A DNA stretch of 64,000 bases from Blastococcus sp. TBT05-19 (GCF_003319095.1 NZ_QOHI01000001.1:124001-188000); one strand, 5' to 3'; positions 1-9,954 are shown, counted from the first letter of the stretch. Made by a program: numbers and translations. Notes: generated from the letters alone by a model not told the origin.

Positions 1-571
1 CGGTCGGCACCCCGGGGGCGAGCGTGCGGGCCCGGCGCACGGCCAGCTGGGAGAAGCTCATGACCCGGAACGCGGGCTTGCCGCCCCACTCGACCGGGGC
101 GTCGCCGTCGAGCAGGCCGTAGCGGCGCAGGCAGCGCACCAGCTCCTGCTCCACCCGGCGGGCGTGCCGGGTCGGGTGCTTGGTCTCGATCGCCAGCCGC
201 ACGGTCCCCGGCGTCGCGGTGGCGTACTCGAGCAGCCGCTCGAGGGTGAGCACCTGCCCGTCCTCCACGTCCGGCTCGTCGGCGACGGCGAGGATCTCGT
301 CGTCCTTCCACCTGCTGAACCGGCTGCGGCGGGCGCCGAACTGGAGCTGCTCGAGCTCGGCGAGGCGCAGGGTGGAGACGACGCCGCGGCCGTTGGAGGT
401 GCGGTGCACCTTGCGGTCGTGGACGCAGACGAGCACGCCGTCGCGCGTCATCCGGACGTCGCACTCGACGGCGTCGGCGCCGATGTCGACGGCGTGCCGG
501 TAGGCGGCCAGGGTGTGCTCGGGCGCCTCGGCGGTGGCGCCGCGGTGGGCGACGACCTCGGGGCCGCTCAC
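1..571 (-). CDS. Glycerophosphodiester phosphodiesterase, 3' end beyond window
   Basis: This gene hydrolyses glycerophosphodiesters to glycerol-3-phosphate and an alcohol (GDPD, TIM-barrel family). Reading from the GTG at 571, the protein opens with EVVAHRGATAEAPEHT, the family's HRG motif carrying the first catalytic His. It continues with AVECDVRMTRDG and VCVHD (metal-binding E-x-D and second His) and later LAIETKHPTRHARR (the conserved E-x-K segment). About 190 codons are present, and the C-terminal end lies before position 1. It is 70 bases downstream of the GpgS gene on the same strand, so co-transcription is possible. No signal peptide is seen, so a cytoplasmic enzyme is likely. The start is chosen because the HRG motif sits a few residues after it, as in homologues; no strong ribosome binding site is visible. 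Confidence 0.88.
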   Translation of the reverse strand, partial: MSGPEVVAHRGATAEAPEHTLAAYRHAVDIGADAVECDVRMTRDGVLVCVHDRKVHRTSNGRGVVSTLRLAELEQLQFGARRSRFSRWKDDEILAVADEPDVEDGQVLTLERLLEYATATPGTVRLAIETKHPTRHARRVEQELVRCLRRYGLLDGDAPVEWGGKPAFRVMSFSQLAVRRARTLAPGVPT

Positions 572-641
572 CGGAGGGCGGGGCGCGGACGGGGGAGCGG
601 CACGGGAGAGATCTTCCCCGCCCCGCTCGGTGAGCGCGCGG

Positions 642-1664
642 CTACCCCGCGAGGCGGGCGCGGTACTCCGGGACGGTGACCATCGGCGGCCGCTCGTCGA
701 CGGCGACGTCGCTGGTCCGGGGCACGAAGCCGGTGCCGTCGTGCCGGAACTGGGTGAGCGCGCCGCTGCGCGGGTGCGCGGCGGCCGCCCGTGACAGCAC
801 GGTGGCCACGACCTGCCCGGCCATCTCGCCGAGGGCCTCGACGCCCTGCGAGGTGTGCCGGCGGCTGCCGAGGTCGACCTGGGCCAGCGAGGAGAGCCCG
901 CCGGCGCGCAGCAGGTCGATGAGCAGGCCGACCTCCACGCCGTAGGCGGAGACGAACGGCACCCGCTCCAGCGCGGAGCGGCGGCCCGCGTACTCGCCGC
1001 CCAGGGGCTGGACGACGCCGGCGAGCTCGGGCCACAGCGCGTTGAGCAGCGGCCGGGCGGTCAGCTCGGTCACCCGGCCACCGCCGGCGGGGACGACCGC
1101 GCCGTCGACCTCCAGCGGCCGGGTGTAGCAGCCCTTCACGTACCGCACCTGCGGATCGGTGAGCAGCGGGCGCAGCAGCGCGGGCACGTAGTGGGCCACG
1201 TCGCCGAGCAGGTCGGCGTCCAGGAAGACGACGAGGTCGCCGGTGGTGGCGGCCAGCGACTTCCACAGCGCCTCGCCCTTGCCGGGACGGGTGCCGTGCG
1301 CGGGCAGCACGTCGGTGGTGGCGACGACGTCGGCACCGGCCGCCCGGGCCACCGCGGCGGTGGCGTCGGTGGAGTCCGAGTCCACGACCACCAGCTCGTC
1401 GACGAGCGGCACGCGGTGGACCCAGTGCTCGCGCAGGTCCGCGACGAGCCGGCCGACGGTGGCCTCCTCGTTGCGCGCGGGCAGCACCACGCTCACTCGG
1501 TGCCCGCCCCGGCGCTTCGCGCGCAGCAGGGCGCCGGGATCCAGGTCGGCCAGGGAGGTCGCGGTGGTGGTGCGCTCGGCGAACCAGGCTCGGGCGTCGG
1601 GTCTCACGGCTCCACTGTCGTCCACCGCGCGGGGAGGCCACCAGTCACCTCCCCCGCTGTTCAC
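642..1664 (-). CDS. gpgS: Glucosyl-3-phosphoglycerate synthase (GT81)
   Basis: This retaining glycosyltransferase moves glucose from an NDP-glucose donor to 3-phosphoglycerate, the first step towards glucosylglycerate and, in some actinobacteria, methylglucose lipopolysaccharides. The 340-residue protein has a GT-A fold. VVLPARNEEATVG lies near residue 60, VVDSDSTD near 95, PGKGEALWKS near 127 and FLDADLL near 147 (the metal-binding DxD). YVKGCYTRPL and the acceptor-loop segment GGEYAGRRSALERVPF follow. Length and motif order match characterised GpgS. It starts at ATG 1664, runs into the GDPD gene, and is cytoplasmic. The phosphatase GpgP is not recognised nearby. Confidence 0.9.
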   Translation of the reverse strand: MNSGGGDWWPPRAVDDSGAVRPDARAWFAERTTTATSLADLDPGALLRAKRRGGHRVSVVLPARNEEATVGRLVADLREHWVHRVPLVDELVVVDSDSTDATAAVARAAGADVVATTDVLPAHGTRPGKGEALWKSLAATTGDLVVFLDADLLGDVAHYVPALLRPLLTDPQVRYVKGCYTRPLEVDGAVVPAGGGRVTELTARPLLNALWPELAGVVQPLGGEYAGRRSALERVPFVSAYGVEVGLLIDLLRAGGLSSLAQVDLGSRRHTSQGVEALGEMAGQVVATVLSRAAAAHPRSGALTQFRHDGTGFVPRTSDVAVDERPPMVTVPEYRARLAG

Positions 1665-1691
1665 CGGTTCGTCACGGCGACGACCCCGGGG

Positions 1692-4253
1692 TCAGCGCGA
1701 GACGGTCGCCCGTCCGGCGGCCAGCTGGACGGCCAGGTCCTCGATGCCGAGGTTGTGGGGGAGCGCGCGGCCGTGCAGGAGATCGATGCCGGCGGCGACG
1801 GCGCCGTCGCGCTGCTCGTCGGTGGCGATGCCGCCGGCGACGGAGACCAGGCCCACCGCGGCGCTGGTGCGGGCGATGGACGCCAGCACGGTCAGCGCCC
1901 GGCCGGTGTCGTCGCGGGTGGCCAGGGTCGCCAGCTCCACCCGGAGCATGTCCAGCGGCACGCGCGCCAGCAGCGCCCAGATGCTGTGGCCCATGCCGTA
2001 GCCGTCCAGGCACAGCCGCACGCCGGTGCGCCGCACGGCCTCGAGCTCGGGGACGAGCGCCGCCGAGGAGGTCACCAGGGTCTCCTCGGTGAAGGAGAGC
2101 ACCAGCCGCGACGCCGGGAGGCCGGCGTCCTGCAGCGCCGAGGCGACTTCGCAGGCGAGCCCCTCGGCCGGGAAAGCGCCCGGCGGCAGGCTGACCGCCA
2201 GGTCGAGCGACTCGTCGTCGAGCGTGGCCACCTGCGCGCACGCCTCCCGCAGCAGCCAGCGGTGCAGCGCCGCCGTCTGCCCGTACCGCTCCGCGGCGGT
2301 CCACAGCTCCAGACCCCGGGAGGTGCCGCGCACGGGGTGCTCGTACACCGGGGTGGCGTGCACCAGGTCGATGCGGCCGTCGGGGGCGCAGGCGACGTCG
2401 AGGCGGATGCTCGTCGTCCCCTCGACCTGCGCGGCCTCGAGGGTGATCTCCCCCGAGCTGAGCGGGTCGTCGTCCTGCGCGACGCGCACGCAGCCCTTGC
2501 CGGCGCGCTTGGCCTCGCGCAGCGCGGCGTCGGCGGCGCGGAAGGCGGCCTGCCCGCTGCGGGGGGTGAGGACGGCGACGCCGACGCTGGCGCCGACGGC
2601 GAACGTCTGCCCGTCGGCGCGGAAGGGGTGCGCCATGACGTCGACGATGCGGGCGGCCACGTCCTCGCCGTCGGCCAGGGAGCCGTTGAGCAGGACGGCG
2701 AACTCGTCGCCGCCGAGGCGGGCGATCAGGTCGTCGTCGCGGACGACGGTGCGGAGCCGGCGGGTGACCTCGACCAGCAGCTGGTCCCCGGCCTCGTGGC
2801 CGGAGAGGTCGTTGACCGCCTTGAAGCCGTCGAGGTCGAGCACCAGCAGGGCCCGCGGCTGCTCGGAGGCGGCGCCCAGCTCGGCGAAGAGCTGGATGCG
2901 GTTGGGCACCCCGGTGAGGTGGTCGGTGTAGGCCATGCGCTCGAGCTCACGCTCGCGCAGGCGGCGGGTGGTGACGTCGCGCAGGTACAGGACGCGGCGG
3001 GCGCCGCCGGGGCGCTCGGAGGTGGAGACCTCCAGCTCGCGGGGTGCCGCGCCCTCGACCGGCACGCGGAAGTGCCGCGCGGCGTCGCCGCCGGCGCGCA
3101 CGACCTCGCGGTCCTCGGGGAGCAGGAGCTCGAGCAGCGAGACCTCGCGGTCGGTCCGCCCGTCGATGCCCAGCAGGTCGCGGGCGGCGGGGGAGGTGAA
3201 GAGCAGGTGGAACTTCTCGTCGATGATCGCGATGCCGTCGGAGCTGGACTCCACGAGCTCGCGGAAGTCCTCCTCGCTGCGCACCAGGTCCTCGGTGACG
3301 CGGCTGTCCTCGCGGATGCGCAGCACCAGGCGCACGGCCATGAGCACGAGGACGACGGCGATGCCGAGCTCGGCGCCGGTGCTGACCGGCTCGCCCTGCA
3401 GGACGCCGATGACGAGCGCCGTCGGCACGCCCAGCACGGCGGCCGCGACGAGCGCGAGGCCCACCGGGCTGACCTGCGGGGCGGCGTCGCGGGCGGTGTG
3501 CCCGACGGCCCGCAGCGGGGCGCGGTAGGTGGCGAGGCTGGCCGCGAGCAGGGCGGCGGCGACGGCGCCGTCGGAGACCGCGGTCCACGTCCAGGACGGC
3601 GCGACGATGGCCATGGCCTCGGCCCCCGCGGCGCAGGCCTGCAGCGAGACGCCCACGAGCAGCGTGGTGGCCGCGCGGCGCATCGCCGCCGTCGACACGG
3701 TGCACATCACGCCGGCGCCACCGAGCATCAGCGCCGCGTAGGCGCCGTAGGTGAGCACCAGCGAGCGCAGGTCCTCCGGCGCGTTCGCCGGGCTGACCAG
3801 CGGAGTGCGCAGCACCTCGGTGACCACGAGGATCGAGGCGACGACGACCGCGCCGTCGACGGCGAGGGCGCTCCACCGGGTGCGGATGACGCGGCGGGCG
3901 AGGAGCGCGCAGGTGATCAGCGGCGAGGTGGCGCCGGCCAGCAGGATCACGTCGTCGGCGCCGAAGCCGTCGAACTCCGGGCCGGGGAAGGAGCCGGCGA
4001 GGAACTGGGCGACGGCGAAGGCGAACGCGCCGATGGTGGGCGGCCACCACGGCCGGGCCGCGGTGCGGTCCATGGACACCAGCCGCCGCAGCATCAGCAC
4101 GCCGCAGCTGGTGGCGACCGAGCCGAGGACGAGCTCGTCCCACTGCATGCCGGTGCCGTCGGGCGCGCTGAACGGCACCGCGGCGGTCAGGCCGGCGATG
4201 CCGAGGAGGACGGTCCAGCGGAGCTGCACGGGGAGCTCGCGGAGCCAGCTCAC
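1692..4253 (-). CDS. Membrane diguanylate cyclase with PAS, intact GGDEF and degenerate EAL domain
   Basis: An 853-residue sensor that probably makes cyclic-di-GMP. The N-terminal ~310 residues form about nine hydrophobic segments (a MASE-like membrane module). A PAS domain follows (EEDFRELVESSSDG...), then a GGDEF domain with intact active site LGGDEFAVLL and an inhibitory-site RDDD five residues before it. The C-terminal EAL domain is degenerate: the EAL-LRW segment is missing, NVS is replaced by AVSLPP, DDFGTG reads DGYGMG and the EGV glutamate is GGI. It is therefore unlikely to hydrolyse c-di-GMP. GTG 4253 is the start; its GTGA overlaps the stop of the upstream gene, so the two are translationally coupled. 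The upstream partner shows the opposite pattern of decay. Confidence 0.88.
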   Translation of the reverse strand: MSWLRELPVQLRWTVLLGIAGLTAAVPFSAPDGTGMQWDELVLGSVATSCGVLMLRRLVSMDRTAARPWWPPTIGAFAFAVAQFLAGSFPGPEFDGFGADDVILLAGATSPLITCALLARRVIRTRWSALAVDGAVVVASILVVTEVLRTPLVSPANAPEDLRSLVLTYGAYAALMLGGAGVMCTVSTAAMRRAATTLLVGVSLQACAAGAEAMAIVAPSWTWTAVSDGAVAAALLAASLATYRAPLRAVGHTARDAAPQVSPVGLALVAAAVLGVPTALVIGVLQGEPVSTGAELGIAVVLVLMAVRLVLRIREDSRVTEDLVRSEEDFRELVESSSDGIAIIDEKFHLLFTSPAARDLLGIDGRTDREVSLLELLLPEDREVVRAGGDAARHFRVPVEGAAPRELEVSTSERPGGARRVLYLRDVTTRRLRERELERMAYTDHLTGVPNRIQLFAELGAASEQPRALLVLDLDGFKAVNDLSGHEAGDQLLVEVTRRLRTVVRDDDLIARLGGDEFAVLLNGSLADGEDVAARIVDVMAHPFRADGQTFAVGASVGVAVLTPRSGQAAFRAADAALREAKRAGKGCVRVAQDDDPLSSGEITLEAAQVEGTTSIRLDVACAPDGRIDLVHATPVYEHPVRGTSRGLELWTAAERYGQTAALHRWLLREACAQVATLDDESLDLAVSLPPGAFPAEGLACEVASALQDAGLPASRLVLSFTEETLVTSSAALVPELEAVRRTGVRLCLDGYGMGHSIWALLARVPLDMLRVELATLATRDDTGRALTVLASIARTSAAVGLVSVAGGIATDEQRDGAVAAGIDLLHGRALPHNLGIEDLAVQLAAGRATVSR

Positions 4254-6145
4254 GCAGGCACCTCCGGAGCGGCCCCCAGTTCGGGAACGGTCCGCCACAC
4301 GCCGGCGGCGAGCTGCTCGGCCTCCAGCGGGCGGGAGAAGGCATAGCCCTGCACGAAGCGGTGGCCCATGTCGCTGAGCAGCGTGAGCACGGCGGGGGTG
4401 GCGACGCCCTCGACGATGACCGGCAGGCCCAGGCTGGTGCCCAGCTGCAGGATCGCGCGGCACAGCGCCCGGCGCTGCGGGTCGGTCTCGACGTCGGCGA
4501 GGAAGTGCTGGTCCATCTTGAGCAGGTCGACGGGCATCCCGACGAGGTAGGCGAGCGACGACCAGCCGGTGCCGAAGTCGTCGACGGCGATGCGCACGCC
4601 GAGACCGCGCAGGGCCTCGAGGTCGGCGGCGACGTGCTCGTCGAGCAGCATCGACTCGGTGATCTCGACGATCAGCCGGGAGGCGGGCAGGCCGCTGCTC
4701 TCCAGGGCGGCGACGACGTCGGAGACCAGCTCGCCGCTGCGGACCTGGCGGGCGGAGACGTTGACGGCGACGGACAGCTCGTCGTCGGTGGTGCGGGCGA
4801 CGGTCTCGCAGGCCTCGGAGAGCACCCAGCGACCGAGCTCGGTGATCAGCGGGGACTCCTCGGCCAGCGGCACGAACTCCTGGGGGGAGACGTCGCCGAG
4901 CTCGGGGTGCCGCCAGCGCAGCAGCGCCTCCACCGACACGGTGCGGTGCAGGACGACGTCGACCACGGGCTGGAAGGCCAGCCGTAGCTCGCCGCGGGCC
5001 AGCGCGCCGGCGAGGTCGACGGCGAGGGTGCTGCGGCGGTCCTGGGCGTTGCGCTGGGCGTCGTCGTAGCGGTGCACGGAGCCCACGCCGGCGGTGCGGG
5101 CGCTGTAGAGGGCGAGGTCGGCGCGGCGCAGGGTCTCGCCGGGGTCGACGTTGGCCGCCAGGCCGATGACGCCCGCGGTGGCGCTGAGCGGGCCGGCCGG
5201 GGTGGCCACGTAGCCGAGCGTGGTGATCAGGCGGGTGGCGACGACCTCGGCGTCGGAGACGGTGCCGTCGACGAGGACGACGAAGTCGCCGTTCTTGCCG
5301 CGGGCCAGCCAGTCCTCGCCGCGCAGCTCGCGGGCCAGCCGCGCGGTGAGCACGCGGAGCACGGTCTCCTCGGTGCCGGGGCGCGAGGTGACCGAGGGCA
5401 GGTCGTCGATGGAGAGCAGGACGAGGGCGACCGGGGAGGTGGCCACGTGGCGCTGGACGGTGGCCAGCCGGCGGCTGAGCGCCGTGCGGTTGGGCAGGCC
5501 GGTGACGGGGTCGGTGAGCGAGAGCTCGAGCAGCTCGGGGTCGGTGCCCCGGCCGCGGGAGGTGACGTCGCGGCAGTAGAGGACCAGCGCGCCGACGTCG
5601 GGGTCGGTGCGCAGGTCGCGGACGGTCGCCTGCACGAGGCGCCACTGCCCGTCGGCGGTGCGCACCCGGGCGGTGCGGACGGCGAACTCGCCGTTCTCGC
5701 CGCGGGAGGTGGCGGTGCCGAAGAGGTTGCCGCGGTCGTCGGGGTGGATGGCCGGCTCGAGCGGCCGGCCGATCAGGTCGTCGGGCTCGCGGCCCAGCAG
5801 CGGGGCGATGCCCGGGGAGGCGAAGGTGACGCGCAGCCGGTCGTCGAGGATGACGACGGGGTCGACGCTGCTCCGCACGAGCGTGCGGAACGCGGCCTGG
5901 CTGGCGCGCAGGTCGGAGCTCAGCCGGTGCTGGCGGCGGCAGACGGCGGTGAGGGCCGCGGTGATCGGCACCAGGCAGAGCAGCGCGACGAGCGCCCGGA
6001 GCAGGGGGTGGCCGGGCAGGACGGCGGGGACGACGGCGGTCAGCGCGATCCCGAACGACAGGACGGCGAGGAGCCCGGTGCGCCCTCGTGCGGGCGGAGC
6101 CGGGACTGCAGCCGCTGGCTGCCCCAGGTCGGGCGCGGTCGTCAC
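4250..6145 (-). CDS. PAS-GGDEF(degenerate)-EAL cyclic-di-GMP phosphodiesterase
   Basis: A 631-residue protein with two N-terminal transmembrane helices (about residues 25-68), a PAS domain (about 80-200), a GGDEF-like domain and an EAL domain. In the GGDEF domain the active-site motif reads KNGDF, so cyclase activity is improbable. An RGED motif five residues upstream keeps the inhibitory-site spacing and could still bind nucleotide. The EAL domain keeps the catalytic set: VEALLRW, VNVSARQ, VEITES, AVDDFGTG, LKMD and VEGVATP. The expected role is hydrolysis of c-di-GMP to pGpG at the inner face of the membrane. It starts at ATG 6145 and overlaps the next gene by four bases. Confidence 0.88.
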   Translation of the reverse strand: MTTAPDLGQPAAAVPAPPARGRTGLLAVLSFGIALTAVVPAVLPGHPLLRALVALLCLVPITAALTAVCRRQHRLSSDLRASQAAFRTLVRSSVDPVVILDDRLRVTFASPGIAPLLGREPDDLIGRPLEPAIHPDDRGNLFGTATSRGENGEFAVRTARVRTADGQWRLVQATVRDLRTDPDVGALVLYCRDVTSRGRGTDPELLELSLTDPVTGLPNRTALSRRLATVQRHVATSPVALVLLSIDDLPSVTSRPGTEETVLRVLTARLARELRGEDWLARGKNGDFVVLVDGTVSDAEVVATRLITTLGYVATPAGPLSATAGVIGLAANVDPGETLRRADLALYSARTAGVGSVHRYDDAQRNAQDRRSTLAVDLAGALARGELRLAFQPVVDVVLHRTVSVEALLRWRHPELGDVSPQEFVPLAEESPLITELGRWVLSEACETVARTTDDELSVAVNVSARQVRSGELVSDVVAALESSGLPASRLIVEITESMLLDEHVAADLEALRGLGVRIAVDDFGTGWSSLAYLVGMPVDLLKMDQHFLADVETDPQRRALCRAILQLGTSLGLPVIVEGVATPAVLTLLSDMGHRFVQGYAFSRPLEAEQLAAGVWRTVPELGAAPEVPA

Positions 6146-6303
6146 CTGGTGGTTGTCGGGAGGTACGGGCCGTTGCTGCAGCCGCCGTTATGGATCCGTC
6201 ACCCGGATGGGTGGCGGACCGGCACCGCCCGACAGAGGGGGCGCTCCCGCGGGCTGCGCGACGTTGAGTCGCGGATCGCGTGGCCCCGGAGCAGGATCTC
6301 GCC

Positions 6304-6567
6304 ATGCCCTCGACGCAGAGGCCCGACCGCATCCCGGCCCCCCGGGAGGGATCGTCCGACCGCCGACGGCGGGTCGCCCTGCTGCTGGAGACCGCCGACG
6401 TGCTCGCCGAGCGGGCCCGGCGCAGCTCGGACGCCGCGCAGGCGGCGGTGCTGGCGCGCCGGTCGGCCCAGCGGCGCGCGCAGGCCGTCCGGCTGGCCGC
6501 CTCCGAGTCGGTGCCGCAGCCGCGACGGCTGGGTGGGGCGTGGCCCGGACGCCTCGCGCCGTCCTGA
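6304..6567 (+). CDS. Small Arg/Ala-rich hypothetical protein
   Basis: An 87-residue reading frame starting at ATG 6304, preceded by GGAT (a weak ribosome binding site), in the 500-base gap between the divergent c-di-GMP genes and the formate dehydrogenase operon. The centre (VALLLETADVLAERARRSS and the following Ala/Arg stretch) looks like amphipathic helix, possibly coiled coil. No domain is recognised and no function is proposed. High GC makes spurious frames common here, but the sensible start, helical pattern and absence of any competing gene favour a real one. The rest of the gap shows nothing clear. Confidence 0.45.
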   Translation: MPSTQRPDRIPAPREGSSDRRRRVALLLETADVLAERARRSSDAAQAAVLARRSAQRRAQAVRLAASESVPQPRRLGGAWPGRLAPS

Positions 6568-6651
6568 TCGGCCGCCCGAGCAACCCGGTTGTGGGCGATC
6601 AGGACACGCACGACGCCACCCGCCGCGCCACCGCGACGATCGAGTGGCAGA

Positions 6652-9600
6652 GTGCTGGGGGTGAAGACCTGGCTCGATAGCTGGCCGGTGTACCGCCAGC
6701 TCACCGGCTCGGACCCGCTGGGGCGCGGCAAGGCCGCCCGCAGCAAGGGCACCGAGGCCACCGTGTCGCGCACCGCGACCGCTGATCGCGTCGTCAAGAG
6801 CGTCTGCCCCTTCTGCGCCGTGGGCTGCGGCCAGAACGTGTACGTCCAGGACGAGAAGATCACGCAGATCGAGGGCGACCCCGATTCGCCGATCAGCCGC
6901 GGCCGGCTCTGCCCCAAGGGCAGCGCCAGCAAGCAGCTGGTCACCAGCCCCACCCGTGTCACCACGGTCAAGTACCGCCGTCCCTTCGGGACGGACTGGG
7001 AGGACCTGGACCTCGACACGGCGATGGAGATGATCGCCGACCGCGTGCTGGAAGCCCGTCGCAAGGGGTGGCAGCAGGTCGACGGCGGCAAGCGGGTCAA
7101 CCGCACCATGGGGCTCGCCAGCCTCGGAGGGGCCACCCTCGACAACGAGGAGAACTACCTCATGAAGAAGCTGTACAGCGCCCTGGGCGCTGTACAGATC
7201 GAGAACCAAGCACGCATATAGCACTCTGCGACGGTGCCCGGTCTGGGTGCCTCGTTCGGTCGTGGCGGTGCCACGAACTTCCTGGAAGACCTCGCGAACT
7301 CCGACTGCATCGTCATAGAGGGTTCGAACATGGCCGAGTGCCACCCGGTGGGCTTCCAGTGGGTCGGTGAGGCCAAGGCGCGCGGCGCCAAGATCATCCA
7401 CATCGATCCGCGCTTCACGCGGACCAGCGCGATCGCCGACCTGCACGTGCCGCTGCGCATGGGCACCGACATCGCGTTCCTCGGCGGCCTGATCAACTAC
7501 GTGCTGAGCAACGACCTGTACTTCAAGGAGTACGTCGCGGCCTACACCAACGCCGCCGCCCTGGTCAGCGAGGAGTTCGTCGACTCCGAGGACCTCGACG
7601 GCCTGTTCTCCGGCTTCGACGCGGAGAACCGCGTGTACGACCAGAAGAGCTGGCAGTACCAGCCGGAGGAGCCGCCGAACTCGGGCTCGGACGACCCGGG
7701 CGAGGCCGCCGAGCAGGAGCGCACCGACCAGCACCCGGACGTCAAGCACTCCGACCGGGCGCAGGCGGCCGGGAGCGGCGGGCCGACGATCGCCTCGAAG
7801 CCCAAGCGCGACGACACCCTGCAGCACCCCCGCTCGGTGTTCCAGATCCTCAAGCGGCACTACGCCCGCTACACGCCGGAGATGGTGGCCGAGGTCTGCG
7901 GCATCGAGCCCGCGGTCTTCGAGCAGGTCGCGAAGTGGGTCACGAGCAACAGCAACCGCGACCGGACGACGGCGTGGGTGTACTCCGTGGGCTGGACGCA
8001 GCACAGCGTGGGCGCGCAGTACATCCGCACCTGCTCGATCCTGCAGACGCTGCTGGGCAACATCGGCCGCCCCGGCGGCGGGATCCTCGCGCTGCGCGGG
8101 CACGCCAGCATCCAGGGCTCGACCGACATCCCGACGCTGTTCAACCTGCTGCCCGGCTACCTGCCGATGCCGCACGCGCGCCAGCACGGCACGCTCGAGG
8201 AGTACGTCGCCGACGCCGCCGGCAAGGCCGGGTTCTGGGGCAACAAGCGGGCGTACATGACGAGCCTGCTCAAGGCCTGGTGGGGCGAGCACGCGACGCC
8301 CGAGAACGACTACTGCTTCGACTACCTGCCCAAGATCAACGGCGACCACAGCTCCTACCGCACGATCGCCGACATGATCGAGGGCAAGGTCTCGGGCTAC
8401 TTCCTGGTCGGTGAGAACCCGACCGTGGGGCACCCGAACGGCCGGATGAACCGGTTCGGCCTGGCCAACCTCGACTGGCTGGTGGTCCGCGACCTGCAGA
8501 TGATCGAGTCGGCGACCTTCTGGAAGGAGTCGCCGGAGATCGAGACCGGCGAGCTCGCGCCGGAGACGATCGCCACCGAGGTCTTCTTCATGCCCGCGGC
8601 CACGCACGTGGAGAAGGAAGGCACCTTCACCCAGACCCAGCGGGTGCTGCAGTGGCGGCACAAGGCGGTCGAGCCGCCGAACGACGCCCGCAGCGACCTG
8701 TGGTTCTACTACCACCTCGGCCGGATCCTGCGGGAGCGGCTGAAGGACTCCACCGACCCGCGGGACCGCCCGCTGCTCCAGCTCACCTGGGACTACCCGG
8801 TGGAGGGCGAGACCGCCGACCCCAGCGCCGACGCCGTGCTGCGCGAGATCAACGGCTTCGGTCCGGACGGCGAGTTGCTGAACTCCTACATGCAGATGAA
8901 GGACGACGGCTCGACCAGCGGCGGGTGCTGGATCTACTGCGGTGTCTACGCCGACGGCGTGAACCAGGCCGACCGCCGCAAGCCGGGCAAGGAGCAGGGA
9001 CCCGTCGCCTCGGAGTGGGGCTGGGCCTGGCCGCTCAACCGCCGGATGCTCTACAACCGCGCGTCGGCCGACCCCGACGGCAAGCCGTGGAGCGAGCGCA
9101 AGAAGTACGTGTGGTGGGACGAGGCCGCCGGTGAGTGGACCGGCCTGGACATCCCGGACTTCGAGAAGAACAAGCGCCCGGACTACGTGCCGCCCGACGG
9201 CGCCAAGGCGCAGGCCGCGCTGGCCGGCAGCGACCCGTTCGTCATGCAGGGCGACGGCAAGGCGTGGCTGTTCGCGCCCGGGGGCGTGGTCGACGGGCCG
9301 CTGCCGACGCACTACGAGCCGGTCGAGTCCGTCGTCGAGAACGCCCTGTACAAGCAGCAGGCGAACCCGACGGTGGAGCGCATCCCCGGCCCGTGGAACC
9401 GGGAGAACCCCTCGATGAGCGAGGTCTTCCCGTTCCAGGTGACCACCTACCGGCTGACCGAGCACCACACCGCCGGCGGGATGAGCCGCACGCTGCCCTA
9501 CCTCGCCGAGCTCCAGCCGGAGTTCTTCGTCGAGGTGAGCCCGGAGCTGGCCGAGCTGCGGGGGCTGACCAACGGCGAGTTCGCCACCCTGGTCAGCGCT

Positions 9601-9954
9601 CGGACGGCGATCGAGGCGAAGGTGCTGGTCACCGAGCGGATGCGGCCCATCCGGCTGCGCAACGGGCAGGTCGTGCACCAGATCGGCATGCCCTACCACT
9701 GGTCCTACGCCGGCATCTCCACCGGGGACTCGGCCAACGACCTGCTGGGCATCTCGCTCGACCCGAACACCCACATCCAGGAGGACAAGGTCAGCACCGC
9801 CGACATCGTGGCCGGCCGCCGGCCGCGCGGGCCGGGGCTGATCGACTTCGTGGAGGAGTACCGCCGCCGGGCCGGGGTGGAGTCCGGGAGGGTCGGCAAG
9901 AACGGCCGCGACCCGGTCGCCGCCGACGCCGGAGAGGGCTCGACCATCACATGA
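6652..9954 (+). CDS. fdhA: Formate dehydrogenase catalytic subunit, selenoprotein with UAG-encoded Sec
   Basis: A molybdopterin (bis-MGD) formate dehydrogenase that oxidises formate to CO2. The N-terminal [4Fe-4S] motif is CPFCAVGCGQN, closed by RLCPKG. The frame is interrupted only at 7219-7221 by TAG, within ENQARI-stop-HSATVPGLG. This is exactly where formate dehydrogenases of this type carry the catalytic selenocysteine (residue 190 from this start). Both sides are fully conserved and co-linear, so the full product is 1100 residues. An acidic, low-complexity insertion (about residues 343-380) is like other actinobacterial homologues. The C-terminal molydopterin-dinucleotide-binding domain follows YRLTEHHTAGGMS. 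The start is GTG 6652 (giving LGVKTW); GTG 6661 is an alternative. It is followed by fdhB and an nrfD-like gene. No Sec machinery genes are in the window. Confidence 0.93.
7219..7254 (+). promoter_or_regulatory. UAG selenocysteine codon and bacterial SECIS-like hairpin
   Basis: TAG at 7219-7221 is followed after seven bases by a hairpin: CGA (7229-7231), one unpaired C (7232) and GGTGCCC (7233-7239) pair with GGGTGCC (7245-7251) and TCG (7252-7254), including two G-T pairs. The five-base loop 7240-7244 is GGTCT. Bacterial SECIS elements lie immediately after the Sec codon and are bound by SelB; the Escherichia coli fdhF element has the same GGUCU loop and a bulged base in the stem. This supports programmed recoding of the UAG rather than a nonsense mutation. 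The pairing was found by eye and not computed. Confidence 0.82.

Noticed and set aside
855-4346. A long open frame of more than 1100 codons on the plus strand
   Set aside because: It is antisense to the two GGDEF/EAL genes; its sequence is low-complexity Gly/Ala/Arg/Asp without domains, as expected from high-GC antisense frames.
7219-7221. The TAG in fdhA read as a nonsense mutation, splitting the gene into two fragments or a pseudogene
   Set aside because: The stop lies exactly at the catalytic Sec position, both sides are intact and conserved, a SECIS-like hairpin follows, and the operon is otherwise complete.
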